Positions 55,439 through 64,000 of a DNA stretch of 64,000 nucleotides are shown one piece after another. A model generated the notes under the pieces. The model was not told the origin of the DNA and searched no databases. It worked only from the letters and a program-made list of their open reading frames with translations. Position 1 is the stretch's first letter. The number at the start of each line of letters is the position of its first letter. Source of the DNA: JANQRX01 sp963663975 (GTDB lineage: Bacteria; Pseudomonadota; Alphaproteobacteria; Rhizobiales; Kaistiaceae); the NCBI GenBank assembly GCA_963663975.2, contig CAXXRA010000002.1, positions 130,940 to 194,939 of the forward strand. The letters run 5' to 3'. Position numbers and translations under genes: made by a program.

Positions 55439-56591
55439 CCGCCTGCCGTCCCGCGATCCACACCGAAGCGATCGACATGTCGTCGTTGAGGTGGATGAAA
55501 TCGGCGCGTGATCCCGCCACCAACCGGCCGAGCTCGGACTCTCGTCCCACCACCCCGGCCGGATAGGCGGACGCCATCCGCAACGCTTCGTCTCGCTCGG
55601 CCCCGATCTCGGTGATGAGGAAGCGCAGCGCCGAGATCATGTCGAGATCGGCGCCGGCGAGCGTGCCGTCCGCCAGGCGCAGGGCGCCCTCCCGGCGCCG
55701 CACCGTCCGTCCGTCAAGCTCGAACCCGCTGAGGTCGGTGCCGATGGTCGACATGGCGTCGGTCACCAGGAAGATCCTTCCCGGCCCCGTCTTGGCCCTG
55801 AGCGCCATGCGGATGACGGCCGGGTCGACATGGATACCATCGGCGATCAGACCCGCCGACAGCCCGCCATGATCGATCGCCGCGCCGATCAGGCCCGGCT
55901 CGCGATGATGCAATCCGTTCATCGCGTTGAACAGATGCGTCACGCAGCTTGCGCCGGCCCGGGCCGCATCCATGGCGGTCGCCAGGTCGGCGGTGGTGTG
56001 CCCGAGGCTGACCGTAACGCCGGCCTGGCGCAACGCAGCGATATCCTCGAGCGAGGCGTTTTCGGGTGCCAGCGTCACCATCAGGCTGGGCAGATTTGCC
56101 GCCGCGGCGGTCAACTGGTCGCGATCATCGGCCGTCATCGGTCGGATGAACCGGGCGGCGTGTGCGCCCTTCTTGGCGACACTGAGATGTGGGCCCTCGA
56201 GGTGGAGGCCGGCGAACCCGGGCACCTGCGCGGCCGCGGCCGCCTGTGCCGCCTCGATCGCCGCCGCGGTGGTCGCGCGATCGGCGGTCACCAGCGTGAC
56301 CAGCAACGCCGTGGTGCCGAACTTCAAGTGGGCCTGGCAGATCGTGTGTATGGTCTCGACGCCGGGTGCATCGTTGAACAGGACACCGCCGCCGCCATTG
56401 ACCTGCAGATCGACAAAACCGGGCGCCAGCAGACCGGCGCCAAGATCGCGGACGCTCACCTCGTCCGGCATGTCGGAGCGCGGCAACAGGGCCTCGACCC
56501 GCCCCTCGCTCACCAGCAGCGCGTGGTCGCGGTGGGTCACCTCGCCGTCGAGGATTTCCGCGGCGAGGTAGGCCATGGGAGACCCGCTCAT
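55434..56591 (-). CDS. nagA: N-acetylglucosamine-6-phosphate deacetylase
   Basis: Removes acetate from GlcNAc-6-P to give GlcN-6-P. 385 residues of the amidohydrolase fold: APGFVDLQVNGGGGVLFND, metal Glu in GLHLEGPHLSVAKKGAHA, His in VSLGHTTADL, His in CVTHLFNAMNGLHHREPG, and the catalytic Asp in IFLVTDAMSTIG. Its ATG overlaps the stop of the SIS gene (56588-56591), placing it third in the operon gntR - SIS - nagA. The stop codon comes from repeat B copy 2, and the last residues (WIAGRQAA) are close to the normal family end. Confidence 0.95.
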   Translation of the reverse strand: MSGSPMAYLAAEILDGEVTHRDHALLVSEGRVEALLPRSDMPDEVSVRDLGAGLLAPGFVDLQVNGGGGVLFNDAPGVETIHTICQAHLKFGTTALLVTLVTADRATTAAAIEAAQAAAAAQVPGFAGLHLEGPHLSVAKKGAHAARFIRPMTADDRDQLTAAAANLPSLMVTLAPENASLEDIAALRQAGVTVSLGHTTADLATAMDAARAGASCVTHLFNAMNGLHHREPGLIGAAIDHGGLSAGLIADGIHVDPAVIRMALRAKTGPGRIFLVTDAMSTIGTDLSGFELDGRTVRRREGALRLADGTLAGADLDMISALRFLITEIGAERDEALRMASAYPAGVVGRESELGRLVAGSRADFIHLNDDMSIASVWIAGRQAA

Positions 56592-57618
56592 ACCGTTTCG
56601 GTGACCTTGCTGAGATGGGGCGGCGCGTCGGGATGCAGCCCGCGCGACCGGGCAAGGTTTTCGACAAAACCATAGAACGAGACGATCTGGGCGAGCGGAT
56701 CGGTGAGCGGGTGGCCGGTCGGCGTGAACGGCAGACGCCGGGCGCGGCGAGCCTTGTCGGAGGTCACGAAAACCCGGGCATGGCGCCCGGCCAGTTCGTC
56801 GGCGACCGTCACCACCGAGTTTTCAGCGGCGTCGCGAGCCGCCAAGACCAGTACTGGGTAGCCGGCATCGACAAGCGAGACCGGTCCGTGCTGAACCTCG
56901 GCCGAAGAGTGGGATTCGGCGTGGATTTGGCAGGTCTCCTTGAACTTCAACGCCGCTTCCTGAGATATCGAAACGCTCGTCCACGGCCGAGGACATAGAG
57001 CGAGTCACGTTCCAAGAGGGCCTCGCCAAGATCGGACCAGTCATTACCGATTGCGGCCGACAGGGTCTCGGGCAGGGCTTTGAGCGCTGCATCGAGTTGC
57101 CGGTCGCGGCTCCAGCGGGCCAGCAGGGCGAGACAGACCATCATCGATGTGACCACCGTCTTGGTCGCCGCGACACTTCTCTCCGGCCCCGCGCAGATGT
57201 CGATGGCGTAGGCGCTCGCCTCGGCCAGCCGAGACGCCCGGTTGTTGGTGATGGCGATGGTCAGCGCGCCCCTTGCACGCGCCGCCATCGCCGTACTGAC
57301 GATGTCCGGGCTCGCGCCCGATTGCGAAACCGATATGACGGCGCCTCCCGCGAGCCGCAGCGGGCGCTTGTAGATCGATGCGATCGACGGCGCCAGCGAC
57401 GCCACCGGCACCCCCAGCACGAGTTCGCAGGCGTATTTCAGGAAGGTGGCGACGTGATCGGATGAACCGCGGGCAACGGTGGCAAGGAAGGCCGGCTCCT
57501 CGGCACGCAGGGCGTCGGCGGCGCGGTCGACCGCATCCATACCGGTGGCAAGAAGGCGTTCGGCGGCGGCCGGGATCTCGTCAATCTCCGCGCGCATATC
57601 GGTGGGGGTGTCGGCCAT
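56588..57618 (-). pseudogene. SIS-domain glucosamine-6-phosphate deaminase (NagB-II type), one-base frameshift
   Basis: About 343 residues once corrected. The N-terminal SIS domain (57618 to about 56985) has FLATVARGSSDHVATFLKYA, ISVSQSGASPDIVSTAMAA and RSVAATKTVVTSMMVCLALL. The second SIS domain is in the other register from about 56980 (SISQEAALKFKETCQIHAES, then HSSAEVQHGPVSLVDAGYPV) to the stop at 56588. One missing base in GAGCGTTTCG (minus strand) near 56971-56982 restores GRG..VSISQEAAL. Related to the GlmS isomerase half without the glutaminase. With nagA it would take GlcNAc-6-P to fructose-6-P. As read, it is broken. Confidence 0.85.
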
Positions 57619-58385
57619 CAGCCCGTCGACCGGGCGATGGTCAGTTCGGCGACGAAATCATAGGCGTCACCGCGATAGATCGAACGCGTGAATTCCACCG
57701 CCTTGCCCGTTTCAAGATATGACACGCGCTCGATGATCAAACCCGCCGCACCCGGCGCCATGCCGAGCAGCGCAGCATCTTCGTCAGCCACATTGGCGGC
57801 CGAGATGCGCTGGATCGCCCGCACCGGACGATTGTTGTCCTCATCCAACACCGCGTAGAGCGAGTCGATCACCTTCTCGGGATCGGGCAGCAGGCTCGTT
57901 GAAAGGGCCGCCCGCTCGATCGCCAACGGCCGCTGGTCGGCGCTGCGCAAACGGGCGATCCGGGCGACCATTTCGCCCCGCGACAGGCCGAGCGTGAACA
58001 TTTCCTGCGGCGATGGCGTGAAAACGCCCCGCTCCAGCCAATCGGAACTTACCGTCATGCCGCGCCTGGTCATGTCCTCGGTAAAAGAGGTCAGCAGCGA
58101 CAGCGATTGCTCGACGCGTCGCACTTGCGGCGCGACGAACGAGCCCGAGCCACGTTTCTGGATGATCATGCCGTCACGGACCAGTTCGGCCACCGCCTTG
58201 CGCACGGTGACGCGCGACAGTTTGGTGATCGCCGCGATTTCCCTTTCCGACGGGAGGGGATCGTTATCCTTGAGCCGACCCTGGTTGACGGCCGATCGGA
58301 TGCGCTGCCGCAATTGCAGATATCTTGGTCCCCCGGCCGCGCTGAGCCAGGTGTCCGGAACCAGCAGTTCAGCAATATCCGTCAT
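57618..58385 (-). CDS. GntR/UTRA-family repressor of amino-sugar genes
   Basis: About 255 residues from MTDIAELLVPDTWL (ATG 58385; an upstream in-frame leader is unsupported). The winged helix includes LPSEREIAAITKLSRVTVRK and DGMIIQKRGSGSFVA. The UTRA ligand domain follows (GEMVARIARLRSADQRPLAI, AAGLIIERVSYLETG). NagR/DasR-type members sense GlcN-6-P or GlcNAc-6-P. The stop touches the start of the SIS gene (57618), so it heads the operon and faces murQ. Confidence 0.9.
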   Translation of the reverse strand: MTDIAELLVPDTWLSAAGGPRYLQLRQRIRSAVNQGRLKDNDPLPSEREIAAITKLSRVTVRKAVAELVRDGMIIQKRGSGSFVAPQVRRVEQSLSLLTSFTEDMTRRGMTVSSDWLERGVFTPSPQEMFTLGLSRGEMVARIARLRSADQRPLAIERAALSTSLLPDPEKVIDSLYAVLDEDNNRPVRAIQRISAANVADEDAALLGMAPGAAGLIIERVSYLETGKAVEFTRSIYRGDAYDFVAELTIARSTG

Positions 58386-58419
58386 GTCAGATCGCCGTGG
58401 TCTGTCGCCTGCCGTTCGT

Positions 58420-58460
58420 CGATACGGAATGATACCTATATAATACCAATTCCAAATAGC
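58420..58460. promoter_or_regulatory. Candidate GntR operator / promoter region between gntR and murQ
   Basis: GATACC (58431-58436) and AATACC (58442-58447) are direct repeats one helical turn apart around a TATATAAT-like core, in the 186-base divergent gap. The position suits control of both gntR-SIS-nagA and murQ, but the site is not the canonical GntR palindrome. Confidence 0.35.
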
Positions 58461-58571
58461 TGAAAGGGCTGAATTGCAGACAAGACCCACAATTGTCTAA
58501 AATCAGGATGTCGACGGCAGGTTGGCTGCCGCGACTGGTTTCAGTTTGGCATCATTCGGGAGCGCGAGATC

Positions 58572-59477
58572 ATGTCGTCACCGCCGCCAAGGACCGAGCG
58601 CGTCTCTCAACGCGTGAAAGGCCTGCAGAGCCAGGACGGAGCGGCCATCTTGGCGGTCATGCAGGAGGCTCAGCGGGAGGCGATGGAGGTGGTGCGCGAC
58701 GCCCACGCCGCGATCATCGAGGCCGCCGCTGCGGTGGCGGCCAGCCTAGGCAGCGGACACAGAATCGCTTTCGCCGGCGCCGGCAGCGCCGGGCTTGTGG
58801 CCCTCGCCGACGGCGTGGAATTGAGCGGCACGTTCGGACTGCCGGCCGATGCCGTGACCGTCCTGTTCGCCGGGGGTATGGACAGCCTGAACCACCTGTC
58901 CGGCGCCGCCGAAGACGATACAAAAGCCGGTGCGCGCGAGGTTGATCGCGCTGGTCTGGGCGCGGGCGACAGCGTGATCTGCGTTTCGGCCAGCGGGACC
59001 ACCCCCTATTGCCTGAGCATCGCCGATGGTGCCGCGTCGGCCGGCGCAACCGTGATCGGCATCGCCTGCAACCCGGCCACGGCTCTGCTCGAACGGGCCG
59101 ATATCCCGATCCTGCTGGCAACGCCGGAGGAGATCGTCTCGGGCTCGACCCGGCTCGGCGCGGCAACCGCGCAAAAGGTGGCGCTCAACATGCTCTCGAC
59201 CCTGGTCGGCATGCGCCTCGGCCACGTTCACGACGGCCATATGGTCAATGTGGTGGTCGACAACGCCAAGCTTGAGAAGCGGGCGATCCGCGCGGTCGCC
59301 GCAATTGGCTCCTGTTCGCCGGAGATGGCCGAACGCCTGTTGATTGAAACCGCGTGGCGGATCAAACCGGCCACCTTGCTGGCCCGGGGCGTAAGCGACG
59401 CGGCACAGGCTGCCGCCTTGCTCGAGGCGAGCGATGGGCACCTCGATGTCGCCCTCGGCATGCTGCGAGGCGGTTAG
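58572..59477 (+). CDS. murQ: N-acetylmuramic acid 6-phosphate etherase
   Basis: Cleaves the lactyl ether of MurNAc-6-P to GlcNAc-6-P and D-lactate, feeding NagA. 301 residues with a SIS fold: RIAFAGAGSAGLVALADGVE, VICVSASGTTPYCLSIADGA, IACNPATALLERADI, SGSTRLGAATAQKVALNMLS. The catalytic Glu pair of the family falls at residues 83 (ADGVELS) and 114 (GAAEDD), the same positions as in E. coli MurQ. Divergent from gntR. The importer and kinase for MurNAc are not in the window. Confidence 0.92.
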   Translation: MSSPPPRTERVSQRVKGLQSQDGAAILAVMQEAQREAMEVVRDAHAAIIEAAAAVAASLGSGHRIAFAGAGSAGLVALADGVELSGTFGLPADAVTVLFAGGMDSLNHLSGAAEDDTKAGAREVDRAGLGAGDSVICVSASGTTPYCLSIADGAASAGATVIGIACNPATALLERADIPILLATPEEIVSGSTRLGAATAQKVALNMLSTLVGMRLGHVHDGHMVNVVVDNAKLEKRAIRAVAAIGSCSPEMAERLLIETAWRIKPATLLARGVSDAAQAAALLEASDGHLDVALGMLRGG

Positions 59478-59754
59478 CAAAACTGAAATGAAATCGGGCT
59501 GAACGCTCGTGGCAAACCGTTGCGTGCTGCTGCAGCCCGCGCGGTTGACCATTAAGATCCCCGGAACAACCGACTGGCGCACCCCAGGAAGAGAAGCCGC
59601 CGTATCGTCGGCTCATCGGCGCCATCATGTGTCGGATCTGCCAGAAATCATTGGCATGCCAACGGCTACCGGATTTCAATCTCCTGAACGTCGCGGTACT
59701 GTACAACCTGACGTTCGAGCGGCCGATGTGTGAGGATCAGCCTCCGCTGCCGCC
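59478..59754. other. Intergenic, no supported gene
   Basis: About 280 bases between murQ and the SLATT-like gene. No frame is convincing. It marks the change from metabolic genes to accessory DNA. Confidence 0.4.
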
Positions 59755-60381
59755 ATGAAGGGTGCGATCGGCTTGGGCGCCACCGAGATCATCGGGACTC
59801 AGCAAGCGGGAGACTACAGACTTGAGCCCGCTGAACACGCGAAGCTTTACGCTGACGCCGCGCCGGATTTGGCCGCTCTTCTTGGGACGGCGCGTGTCAC
59901 GGTAATTGCCGAGGAATACCAACAACGAGATGCCGAAGCCGACGGCGGACAGAAGTCGTTCAAGCGGACCATGAGTACCGCGAACATCGCCGTCTTCGTC
60001 GCGGCGACGTCAAGCGCGTGCATGATGGCGGCGGAGATTGTCCTCGGTGGGACTGACAGGGACGGCGTGGCCATTGCCGCGTGGACGGGGAACCTGGTGT
60101 TTCCGCTCGGCCTGATTGCGGCAATCTCAGCCGCCGCGGCAACTGCCGCTCTTTAACTTTGTGCGGAGCGGCAGGCTCTTCGAGAACTGGATGACAAAGC
60201 GCGCCGCTGCAGAAAACGCTCGCCTTTCGTATTTTGTCAAACGGCTTTCAATATTGACCCCCGATCGGCGTGCAAAATTGACCCCCCTGAGCGGCACGGC
60301 GGAGGTTGTCCCGGTAGTCAATAGGGGGGGTACCTGTTGACCCACCGGGGCAACCGGGCCGCAGGCACGGCCGGCGGCGGC

Positions 60382-61110
60382 TCAGGAGCGGTTCTTGAAG
60401 CGCCAGCTCTCGTTGCCGGTCTCGATGATCTCGCAATGATGGGTGAGACGGTCGAGCAGGGCTGTGGTCATCTTGGGGTCGCCGAAGACGGATGGCCATT
60501 CGCCGAAGGCGAGGTTGGTGGTGATGACGATAGAGGTGCGCTCGTAGAGCCGGCTCATGAGGTGGAAGAGCAGCTGCCCGCCGGCCTGGGCGAAGGGCAG
60601 GTAGCCGAGTTCGTCGAGGATGACGAAGTCGCGGCGTACAAGCTGATCTGCGGTGCGGCCCTGGCGTCCGGCGCGGAGCTCGGCCTCGAGGTGGTTGACC
60701 AGGTCGACGACGTTGTAGCAGCGGCCCCGGGCGCCCTTGCGGATGCAGGAGCGCGCGATGGCGACGGCGAGATGGGTCTTGCCGGTGCCGGTGCCGCCGA
60801 CCAGCACGATGTTGCGCTTGCCCTCCAGGAAGCCGCCGCCGGCGAGCTCCTGGATCAGGGGCTCGTTGACTGGCGAGGCGGCGAAGTCGAAGTCGGCCAG
60901 CTCCTTGGCCGTTGGCAACCTGGCGGACGCCATCTGGTACTTGATCGAGCGCGCCGTCTTGTCGGCGATCTCGACCTGCAGCAGCGTACCGATGATCTGC
61001 TGCACCGGATGACGACGCTTGAGCCCGTCGGCAAGGATGTCGTCGTAGGCGGCGCGCATGCCCGCGAGCTTCAACGCCGTCATCATCGCCAGCACCTCAT
61101 GACGCTCCAT
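60382..61110 (-). CDS. istB: IS21 helper ATPase IstB, copy B
   Basis: Identical in translation to the copy A protein (242 residues; Walker A VLVGGTGTGKTHLAVAIA, Walker B DFVILDELGYLPF). It overlaps the end of istA by 14 bases. Intact. Confidence 0.95.
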   Translation of the reverse strand: MERHEVLAMMTALKLAGMRAAYDDILADGLKRRHPVQQIIGTLLQVEIADKTARSIKYQMASARLPTAKELADFDFAASPVNEPLIQELAGGGFLEGKRNIVLVGGTGTGKTHLAVAIARSCIRKGARGRCYNVVDLVNHLEAELRAGRQGRTADQLVRRDFVILDELGYLPFAQAGGQLLFHLMSRLYERTSIVITTNLAFGEWPSVFGDPKMTTALLDRLTHHCEIIETGNESWRFKNRS

Positions 61111-62621
61111 GACCGGCCTCCCTCAGGCGATCGTAGCGCTGACAGTCGGCCACCGGCCGGTGGCGAAGCTGCAGGCCCTCGGGCGTCGGGATGGTCGCCG
61201 GCGGTGCCGGCTGGCACTGCCGGGCGAGGATGTTGAGCACGACGTCGGCGCTGCAGGCGCCGCAGTCGAGCGCCTCGGCACAGGCCGCCTCGACCGCCTC
61301 CAGCCCGTCCTCCTGAACCGCCGCGAGGATCCTCACGAACTGCCTGTCACCGTCGTCGCAACCCGTCAGCCGGGCCCGTATGCGGCCGAGCGCGCCGGGC
61401 AGTTGCCAGCCCTTGAAGGGCGCGCCATTGCGCAGCGCGCCGGGCTTCCTCGTCAGGATCGGCACGTAGTGCCACGGATCGTAGGCGACCTGGCCGCGCC
61501 CGAAGCTGCGGGGATGCTCGGCGACGGTCTCGCCGTCCTGGCGGATGACGATCCGATCGGCGTAGGCCCGCACGTCGACCGGCCGCCCGACGGCACGGGC
61601 GGCGACGCTGTAGTGGTTGTTGTCGAAGCGCACCAGACAGGTCTTGGACACCGCCACCTCGGTGGCGTGGAAGCCGTCGAAGGGGCCGCGATAGGCCATC
61701 AAGAAGGGCCGCTCCTCCTCGAACACCTGCCACACCGTCTTGCTCTCGATCGTCGGATGCGGCCGCTTCTTGGCGTCCTCGATACACCGATCCATCAGCC
61801 ACTCGTTGATCTCGACGTAGGAGCGGCCCCGCGGGATGGGCACGAACAGGCGGCCGCGGACGTCACCCACCTGCCTCTCGACCTGCCCCTTCTCCCAGCC
61901 CGCACCCGGAGTGCACGCCACCGGCTCCACCAGATGGTGGGAGCACAGCTCCAGAAAGCGCCGATTGTAGGCGCGCTCCTTGCCGACGAAGACCATGCTC
62001 ACCGCCGTCTTCATGTTGTCGTAGATGCCCCGCCGGCAGACCCCGCCGAAGAAGTGGAAGGCCCGTTCGTGCGCCTCGAACACCATCTCCTGGCTCTCGC
62101 GCGGGAAGATTCTGAACCAGCTGCATGCGGCTGTAGCAGAGCCGCATGTGCGCCGCCTTCACCTTGGTCGTCACACCCGACAGGCGCGCGTACTCGTGGC
62201 TCCAGTCGAACTGGTAGGCCTCGCCGGGATCGAAGCTCAGCGGCACAAAACCCTGCGACGGCGACAACAGCCGCCACCGCCGACGCCAGGTCCTGGCGTA
62301 GCGGCGCACTGCGTCGTAGCCGCCGCCATAGCCCAGAGCCGCAAGGTCTTCATGAATCCGCAGCAGAGACAGCCGATCCCGGCGCGGCCTCTTCTCGTTG
62401 GCCTCCAGCTGGCGCTCGAGCTCATCCACCCACGGCCCAAGCTTCGGCATCGGCTGGATCTTGCGCTCGTAGCTGTACGAGGTCTCATCGCCCCGCACCA
62501 CCTTGCGCACCGTGTTCTTCGAAACCCTCAAATCCCGGGCGATCTTCTTGATCGGAACGCCCCTCACCAGATGATCCCGACGTATCCGTGCGATCGTCTC
62601 CACAACCAGCATCTCCCCCAC
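61097..62621 (-). pseudogene. istA: IS21 transposase IstA, copy B, same +1 frameshift as copy A
   Basis: The N-terminal frame runs 62621 to about 62116 and the C-terminal frame about 62116 to 61097, with the same extra T (GGTTCAGAATC) that splits copy A. Motifs are as in copy A. Because copy B has a clean target duplication, an element carrying this shift moved, either helped in trans by an intact IstA or able to frameshift. Confidence 0.85.
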
Positions 62622-63380
62622 CTCGTCTGTCCAAACAACGAGGTGTGTTAAAAATCACAAAACCAGGGGGGTCAATTTTGGACGCCGATTACCCCACCAA
62701 GGGGGTCAATATTCCACGCCGATCAACACGTATTTCGTGGCCCTGGCGGAATCACCGGCATCAACACCGGAGTTGGAGCTCCTTAAGCTCGAGTACTTCC
62801 GCCGATACCAATACGAAATTCAGGAGGAGTATTATCTGACGCGCGGCGCGGCCCACCGAGCCTCAGCACAAAGGACGATGTTCGTCGGTGGAGCGGGCAT
62901 ATTCATCGCGGCGCTCACCGGAGGCTTCGCGAGTCTGGCAGAAGGGATGGCTACTGCGCTCGCTGCAATCGCGGTCATTGGGGCCGCGATATCCGCTTAC
63001 GCGGCGTCGCGCGAGGCGATGACCCAGGACCGAAGAAATGCCGAACGCTATGATCGTACGCTGACGGCATTGCGAGGCTTGTACGGCCGCTTGGACCGTG
63101 TTCGCCAGGCCGTGGCGAATGGAAACCGCGAAGCGCTGGTCGAGTTCGTCGGCGCGGTGAACGAGCAGATTTCGCTGGAGCACCGCCAATGGCTGGAAAG
63201 CAGCGAGGCTACCAAAGAAGGGATTGCCAAGCTCGATGCTGCGTTGGCTCGGGCCCAGCCAGCGAAGGCGGACGGCACATCGCCAAACGTGTGAAATGCG
63301 ACCAGCACCTATTGATGCACTCCTCCTATCTGATTGATCTGCCTTGCGAATTCTTGCCCCGAGTTTTCGTCGAAATCCGA

Positions 63381-64000
63381 TCACTGAGGTTGATCTGGCG
63401 ACGCCTGTTTCTTGAACCGGTCGCACCAGGGCGGATCCTCCGGCTCCAGGAAAAAGTCGCTGCGCTCCTTCGCGGTCAGACAACGGGGGAGGAACGAGAC
63501 GGCCCGTTCAATCAGACCCTTGAGATCGGTCGCCCACACCCGGACCGTGCCATCAAGACTCGCCGAGACGATGCGGGCACCGTCCGGGCTGAAGGCGGCG
63601 GAAGTGGCCCAATCCTTATGGCCTTTCAGCACCAGCGGCTCGCCGCTGCCGTCGGCTGCCCAGACCCGCACCGCGCCGTTAAAATCCGCCGAGGCGATGT
63701 GGGCGCCGTCAGGGCTGAAGGCAGAGGAATTGAGCCCAACCTCATGGCCTTTCAGCACCAGCGGCTCGCCACTGCCATCGGCCCCCAGACTCGCACCGTG
63801 CCGTCACCACTCGCCGAGACGATGCGGGCGCCGTCCGGGCTGAAGGCAGCGGAGTTGACCCTACTCTCATGGCCTTTCAGCACCAGCGGCTCGCCGCTGG
63901 TCTTGGCCGCCCAGACCCGCACCGTGTCGTCCCCGCCCGCCGAGACGATACGGGCGCCGTCCGGGCTGAAGGCGGCGGAGGCCACCCATTCCTCATGGCC
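63381..64000 (-). pseudogene. WD40-repeat protein, C-terminal part, one-base frameshift; continues beyond the window
   Basis: The minus strand encodes four blades of about 42 residues with nearly the same text (AFSPDGARIVSASGDGTVRV, W, then GEPLVLKGHE). The protein ends with FLPRCLTAKERSDFFLEPED and PPWCDRFKKQ, a tail common to large bacterial WD40 proteins whose N-termini carry NACHT/STAND, TIR, caspase or kinase domains. The frame breaks in a C5 run (plus strand 63782-63786): one more base restores VRVWGADGSGEPLVLKGHE. The N-terminal domain lies outside the window. It converges with the SLATT-like gene. Confidence 0.8.
63500..64000 (-). repeat. Tandem 126-bp coding repeats (WD40 blades)
   Basis: Four units of 126 bases recur with high nucleotide similarity (for example GCACCAGCGGCTCGCC in successive units and CCGTCCGGGCTGAAGGC). 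This points to recent expansion by unequal recombination or slippage, and makes assembly errors likely here. Confidence 0.8.

Larger units (their letters stand above)
60235..62728 (-). mobile_element. IS21-family insertion sequence, copy B
   Basis: A 2494-bp element with TGT...ACA ends and internal repeated ATTGACCCCC sites, flanked by a 7-bp direct repeat CGTATTT (60228-60234 and 62729-62735). The duplication shows direct transposition into the SLATT-like gene. Same orientation as copy A. Confidence 0.95.
59755..63294 (+). pseudogene. SLATT/DUF4231-like multi-TM protein, frameshifted and interrupted by IS21 copy B
   Basis: Three pieces join into one protein: 59755 to about 60150, 60150-60234 in the next register, and 62736-63294 after removing IS21 and one CGTATTT. 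The first part has two hydrophobic helices (TANIAVFVAATSSACMMAAE and LVFPLGLIAAISAAAATAAL). The last part is SLATT-like: EYFRRYQYEIQEEYYLTRGA, helices MFVGGAGIFIAALTGGFASL and ALAAIAVIGAAISAYAAS, then the ending EQISLEHRQWLESSE. SLATT proteins are predicted membrane effectors in bacterial conflict systems tied to nucleotide-sensing or STAND/TIR partners. The IS joins in frame at LSYF/VALAES. Start ATG 59755 is tentative. Confidence 0.65.

Noticed and set aside
63500..64000. CRISPR-like direct repeats
   Set aside because: The 126-bp units are in-frame WD40 blades without unique spacers.

Overview
The window is GC-rich DNA that most resembles an alphaproteobacterium (inference). Supporting signs are an ELM1-like (DUF1022) protein beside a surface-glycan glycosyltransferase, a Kdo-type cytidylyltransferase, propionyl-CoA carboxylase alpha beside methylmalonyl-CoA mutase, and NagA/SIS/GntR/MurQ amino-sugar genes. 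No tRNA, rRNA, CRISPR array or replication origin was seen.

Region 1 (1-21,907) is a surface-polysaccharide and lipid-glycosylation island in visible decay. It holds an intact gmd-fcl pair (GDP-L-fucose synthesis) and a deleted second pair hit by an IS3 element. It also holds a GT11 fucosyltransferase, GT4 and GT25 glycosyltransferases, an ELM1-like gene broken at a G9 tract, two KdsB-like cytidylyltransferases (both frameshifted, one truncated) and a GT29-like gene with an internal stop. A polyprenyl-phosphate-sugar module follows: DPM1/ArnC-like GT2, a LAB_N membrane protein and two GT39/ArnT-like enzymes. Its two halves are split by an abutting IS481-MITE-IS5 stack.

Region 2 (21,904-34,477) carries nnrE, the propionate pair scpA-pccA, pieces of an RND efflux system, a sulfotransferase cut cleanly by a second IS256 copy, a short duplication of the RND/pccA junction, and a TPR protein truncated by IS21 copy A.

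Region 3 (34,478-48,518) is sugar and phosphodiester metabolism. It starts with remnants (class II aldolase fragment, a BtpA-FGGY chimera) beside intact genes (GATase-like protein, HAD phosphatase, aldo/keto reductase, threonine aldolase). A complete ABC importer operon follows (binding protein, two permeases, ATPase) with a GDPD phosphodiesterase at its end, then a Gfo/Idh dehydrogenase and a TIM-barrel epimerase.

Region 4 (48,519-55,193) looks like a lipid-handling unit: acyl-CoA synthetase, PlsC-type acyltransferase, UMF1/Atg22-like MFS protein, TetR regulator with a visible operator and promoter, and a small membrane protein. Region 5 (55,270-59,477) is an amino-sugar and muropeptide catabolic cluster (gntR, SIS deaminase, nagA, divergent murQ). 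Region 6 (59,478-64,000) is accessory: a SLATT-like multi-TM protein split by IS21 copy B, and the C-terminal end of a WD40 protein with near-identical repeats that runs off the window.

Two themes cross the window. Mobile elements are dense: IS3, two IS256, IS481, IS5, two IS21, and two small TA-flanked MITE-like families with two copies each. Many genes are broken by single-base shifts, several at homopolymers, and two glycan genes carry one in-frame TGA each. Real decay, phase variation and assembly error cannot be separated from the sequence alone.
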